Assembly (NCBI GenBank): GCA_038961845.1
Contig: CP152408.1
Location: forward strand, 372,001-436,000
Reading direction: 5' to 3'
Length of the DNA: 64,000 nt
Source of the DNA: Xylophilus sp. GW821-FHT01B05
Lineage (GTDB): Bacteria; Pseudomonadota; Gammaproteobacteria; Burkholderiales; Burkholderiaceae_C
This document shows, piece after piece, positions 60,860 through 64,000 of the stretch (its first letter is position 1; each line of letters starts with the position of its first letter). Below the pieces are notes generated by a model. The model was not told the DNA's origin, ran no database searches, and saw only the letters and a list, made by a program, of their open reading frames with translations. A program made the translations under genes and the position numbers.

Positions 60860-62044
60860 TCAGTGGGCTGGCGTTGCTGCGCGTGCGGCAGCAAGCAGCG
60901 GCGCGCGCTTGACCAGCCAGGAGCGGTACTGGCGCGGCCACAGGCTGTAGTCGGGGTCGGGCTGCAGCAACTGCTCGGCGTGGGCCGGCCAGTTGGGGTT
61001 GAACAAGGCTTCGCGGCCCAGCGCCACCAGGTCGGCAGCGCCATCGGCCACCAGCGCCTGCGCGGCCTGTGGGTCAATCACAAAGCCCACGGCCATGATG
61101 GCAATGCCGGTGCGGCGCCGGATCTCGGCCGCGTCCTGCGCCCGAAAGTCCAGCCCGCGCGGCACGCGGGCACCGTTGCTGGGGTAGCTGGAGATGCCGG
61201 CGGCGGATGAGCAGTCGAGCACGTCCACACCCGCCTCGCGCAGCGCGTTGACGAAGGCAATCATCTCTTCCATCGGCAGTGTGCCGTCGTCCAGGTCGGG
61301 CAGCGAGATGCGCCAGGACAGCGGCAGGTGCTGCGGCCATTCGGCGCGTACCGCGCGGGCCACCTCCAGTGCAAAGCGCTGGCGTTTCTGCGGGCTGCCG
61401 CCATAGGCGTCGCTGCGCTGGTTGGCTACCGGCGATAGAAACTGGTGGATCAGGTAGCCGTGTGCGCCGTGGATCTCCAGCAGCTCAAAACCGGCCTGCG
61501 CAGCGCGGCGCGCGGCCTGGGCCCAGGCCTGCACCAGTGCCTGGATTTCGCCTTCTGACAAGGCGGCGGGCCGTGGCCAACCGGTGTCCACCGGCAAGGC
61601 GCTGGGGCCCACCACCGGCCACGGGCCTTCGCCGCGCGCGGCATCCGCCTGGTTCAGCGGGCCGTGGCCTTCCCACCATTTCTGCAGCGCGCCCTTGCGG
61701 CCGGTGTGGCCCAGCTGGATGGCGGGCACCGCGCCCTGGCTGCGCAGCAGCTCGGCCACGCGGCGCAGCGGTGCGATCTGGGCGTCGTCCCACAGGCCGA
61801 TGTCGCCATGGGTGTTGCGGCCACGCGGCTCCACCGCAGTGGATTCGACAAACACGATGCCCGCGCCGCCCAGCGCAAAGCGCCCCAGGTGCACCAGGTG
61901 CCAGTCGTTGGCCAGGCCGCCTTCGGTGGACGAATACTGCTGCATGGGCGAGATGGCCACGCGGTTGCGCGCTGTCACGCTGCGCAGCCGCACCGGCTCG
62001 AACAGGCGGGCCGGTACGCCGGCAGAGGCGGGGTTGCCCGTCAC
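60860..62044 (-). CDS. old-yellow-enzyme family NADH:flavin oxidoreductase (YqjM type)
   Basis: 394 residues, FMN TIM barrel. Start RLFEPVRLRSVTARNRVAIS, GHTGRKGA, the ligand-binding His pair in EIHGAHGYLIHQFLSP and GREALFNPNWP near the end. The class reduces C=C bonds of enones and enals. Following the binding protein stop by 3 bases. Implies an unsaturated ketone intermediate. Cytoplasmic. Confidence 0.9.
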   Translation of the reverse strand: MTGNPASAGVPARLFEPVRLRSVTARNRVAISPMQQYSSTEGGLANDWHLVHLGRFALGGAGIVFVESTAVEPRGRNTHGDIGLWDDAQIAPLRRVAELLRSQGAVPAIQLGHTGRKGALQKWWEGHGPLNQADAARGEGPWPVVGPSALPVDTGWPRPAALSEGEIQALVQAWAQAARRAAQAGFELLEIHGAHGYLIHQFLSPVANQRSDAYGGSPQKRQRFALEVARAVRAEWPQHLPLSWRISLPDLDDGTLPMEEMIAFVNALREAGVDVLDCSSAAGISSYPSNGARVPRGLDFRAQDAAEIRRRTGIAIMAVGFVIDPQAAQALVADGAADLVALGREALFNPNWPAHAEQLLQPDPDYSLWPRQYRSWLVKRAPLLAAARAATPAH

Positions 62045-62047
62045 GGT

Positions 62048-63265
62048 TTACTTGGCCTTGATGTAGTCGCAGCTGCTCTCGGCCAGCGGGCGCCAGGTCT
62101 GCTCGGGCGGGATTTCGGCACGCACGGTGTAGTAGTCGTTCGGGTATTTGGACTCAGCCGGCTTCTTGACCTGTATGGCATAGACCGTGCGCAAGGCCTG
62201 GCCGTCTTCGCGCACTTTCACGTTCCTGGAGAAAAAGTCGTTGATCGGCAGCTCTTTCATCTTGGCCGCGACCGCAGCGCCGTCGTCGGTGCCGGCGGCC
62301 TTCACGGCGTTGAGGTAGTGCCAGGCGGCGCTGTAGGCGCCGGCATGGATGTAGGTGGGCACCACGCCTTTGTTGCGCGCCATGAAGCGCTTGGCCCATT
62401 CGCGCGAGGCCTCGTCGCGGTCCCAGTAGAAGGGAATGGTCAGCTGCAGGCCCTGGGCCACGTCCAGGCCCATGGCCGCCACGCTGTTGATGGTCATGCC
62501 AAACACGGCCACGGTCTGGCCGTTGCGGGTCAGCTTGTACTCGGCCGCCTGCTTGAGCGCGTTGGACAGGTCCAGCCCCGCGTTCAGGATCACGATGGCC
62601 TGCGCGCCGCTGGCCTGCGCCTGCAGCAGGTAGGAAGAGAAGTCGGTGGCACCCAGCGGGTGCTTGACGGCACCCAGCACCTTGCCGCCGCCGGCCTGTA
62701 TGAACTTGGTGGCGTCGTCCTGGTAGGCCTGGCCAAAGGCGTAGTCCACGGTGATGAAGTAGAAGCTCTTGATGCCCTGCTTCATCAGGCTCGCCACGCC
62801 GGCCTTGGGCAGGGCATAGGTGTCGGTGAGGAACTGGAAGTTCATCGGCGAGCAGGCCTTGTTGGTCAGCTCGGCGCTCACGGTGCCGGCGATCAGGTAG
62901 GGCTTCTTGCGCTCCTTCATCAGCGATGACACGCCCAGCGCAATGGATGAGGCCGAGCCGCCGACGATGGTGTCGACCTTCTCGTTGTCCAGCCACTTGC
63001 GGGCGATCCCCAGGCCGACATCGGGCTTGTTCTGGTCATCGGCAACCAGTACCTCGACCGGCTTGCCCAGCACCTTGCCGCCAAAGTCCTCCACCGCCAT
63101 CTTCACGGCCAGGCTGGAGCCCGGGCCGCCGTTGCCCGAATAGGGCCCGGTCTGGTCGGCCATGACGCCGATGCGGACCACGTCGTCGCTGATGGGCGTC
63201 TGCGCGCTGGCAGCGCCGCAGGCCAGGATGAGGGCCGCGCAGGCGGCGGAAAGTGTGCGTTGCAT
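62048..63265 (-). CDS. Liv-type ABC transporter substrate-binding protein
   Basis: 405 residues from ATG 63265 (MQRTLSAACAALILA), preceded by AAGGAGACAAGC. Signal cleavage near ASA-Q. Type I periplasmic fold: VVRIGVMADQTGPYSGNGGP, VGGSASSIALGVSSLMKERK, YFITVDYAFGQAYQDDATKF. Similar proteins are linked to aromatic and alicyclic acids as often as to amino acids. Feeds the LivHMGF channel of this operon. Confidence 0.9.
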   Translation of the reverse strand: MQRTLSAACAALILACGAASAQTPISDDVVRIGVMADQTGPYSGNGGPGSSLAVKMAVEDFGGKVLGKPVEVLVADDQNKPDVGLGIARKWLDNEKVDTIVGGSASSIALGVSSLMKERKKPYLIAGTVSAELTNKACSPMNFQFLTDTYALPKAGVASLMKQGIKSFYFITVDYAFGQAYQDDATKFIQAGGGKVLGAVKHPLGATDFSSYLLQAQASGAQAIVILNAGLDLSNALKQAAEYKLTRNGQTVAVFGMTINSVAAMGLDVAQGLQLTIPFYWDRDEASREWAKRFMARNKGVVPTYIHAGAYSAAWHYLNAVKAAGTDDGAAVAAKMKELPINDFFSRNVKVREDGQALRTVYAIQVKKPAESKYPNDYYTVRAEIPPEQTWRPLAESSCDYIKAK

Positions 63266-63326
63266 GCTTGTCTCCTTGGGGAACATGTCGTTGTCACGGA
63301 GGGTGCCGGGCGCCCGGCCGAGGTGC

Positions 63327-64000
<674 letters not shown>

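Overview
This high-GC window looks like a chromosomal segment of a beta-proteobacterium, most likely a Burkholderiales member of the Comamonadaceae (Acidovorax/Variovorax/Delftia-like). The case rests on Bordetella-type porins, a Bug-type receptor, a free-standing MetH methyltransferase domain, many catabolic operons with ABC importers, and small intergenic repeats of the kind common in that family. No rRNA, tRNA, CRISPR array, phage or intact transposase was seen.

Layout. 1-2411: end of an ArgE-like peptidase, an AEC carrier, a DCC thiol protein and a metallophosphodiesterase. 2487-19943: an amide/urea nitrogen-scavenging region. It has a NarL-type response regulator and a hybrid kinase whose sensor is a complete NCS1 transporter. 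Divergent from these are a urtABCDE-like importer, formamidase fmdA, an EAL protein, fmdB, aliphatic amidase amiE and a CbbQ/NorQ-type AAA+ plus VWA pair. The promoters of urtA and fmdB share the palindrome TACGTYA-N2-TGACGTA, with the same spacing to a -10-like box. A 269-bp mobile element with inverted ends interrupts the start of the VWA gene. 20086-22836: a MetH domain protein, a secreted SH3 protein and phosphatidylserine decarboxylase. 22989-31526: a sulfonate/sulfate-ester operon with three paralogous binding proteins, two permeases, one ATPase, an LLM flavin monooxygenase and an AtsK/TauD dioxygenase. 31647-32414: a PPK2 kinase.

32629-39740: an apparent 2-ketogluconate operon (kguE, kguK, kguD). 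Its importer is an amino-acid-type ABC system instead of the usual MFS carrier KguT, and a LacI regulator has PtxS-like operators at both promoters. 39919-48270: acyl-CoA catabolism (enoyl-CoA hydratase, TetR regulator, Bug receptor, SDR, two acyl-CoA dehydrogenases, ADP-forming acyl-CoA ligase, SnoaL-like protein) with two matching candidate TetR operators. 48562-54997: two porins around an SDR, an IclR regulator and a Baeyer-Villiger monooxygenase. 55046-64000: a compact leftward operon with a Liv-type importer, two SDRs, an SMP-30 hydrolase, an old-yellow-enzyme reductase and an acyl-CoA ligase cut by the window end. Together the right third looks like uptake and breakdown of cyclic or branched ketones and acids, but the substrates cannot be named from sequence.

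Three dispersed repeat families run through the gaps: an AT-rich hairpin repeat (six or seven copies), a ~120-bp intra-operon repeat (four copies, all just after ABC importer genes) and a REP-like palindrome (three copies).
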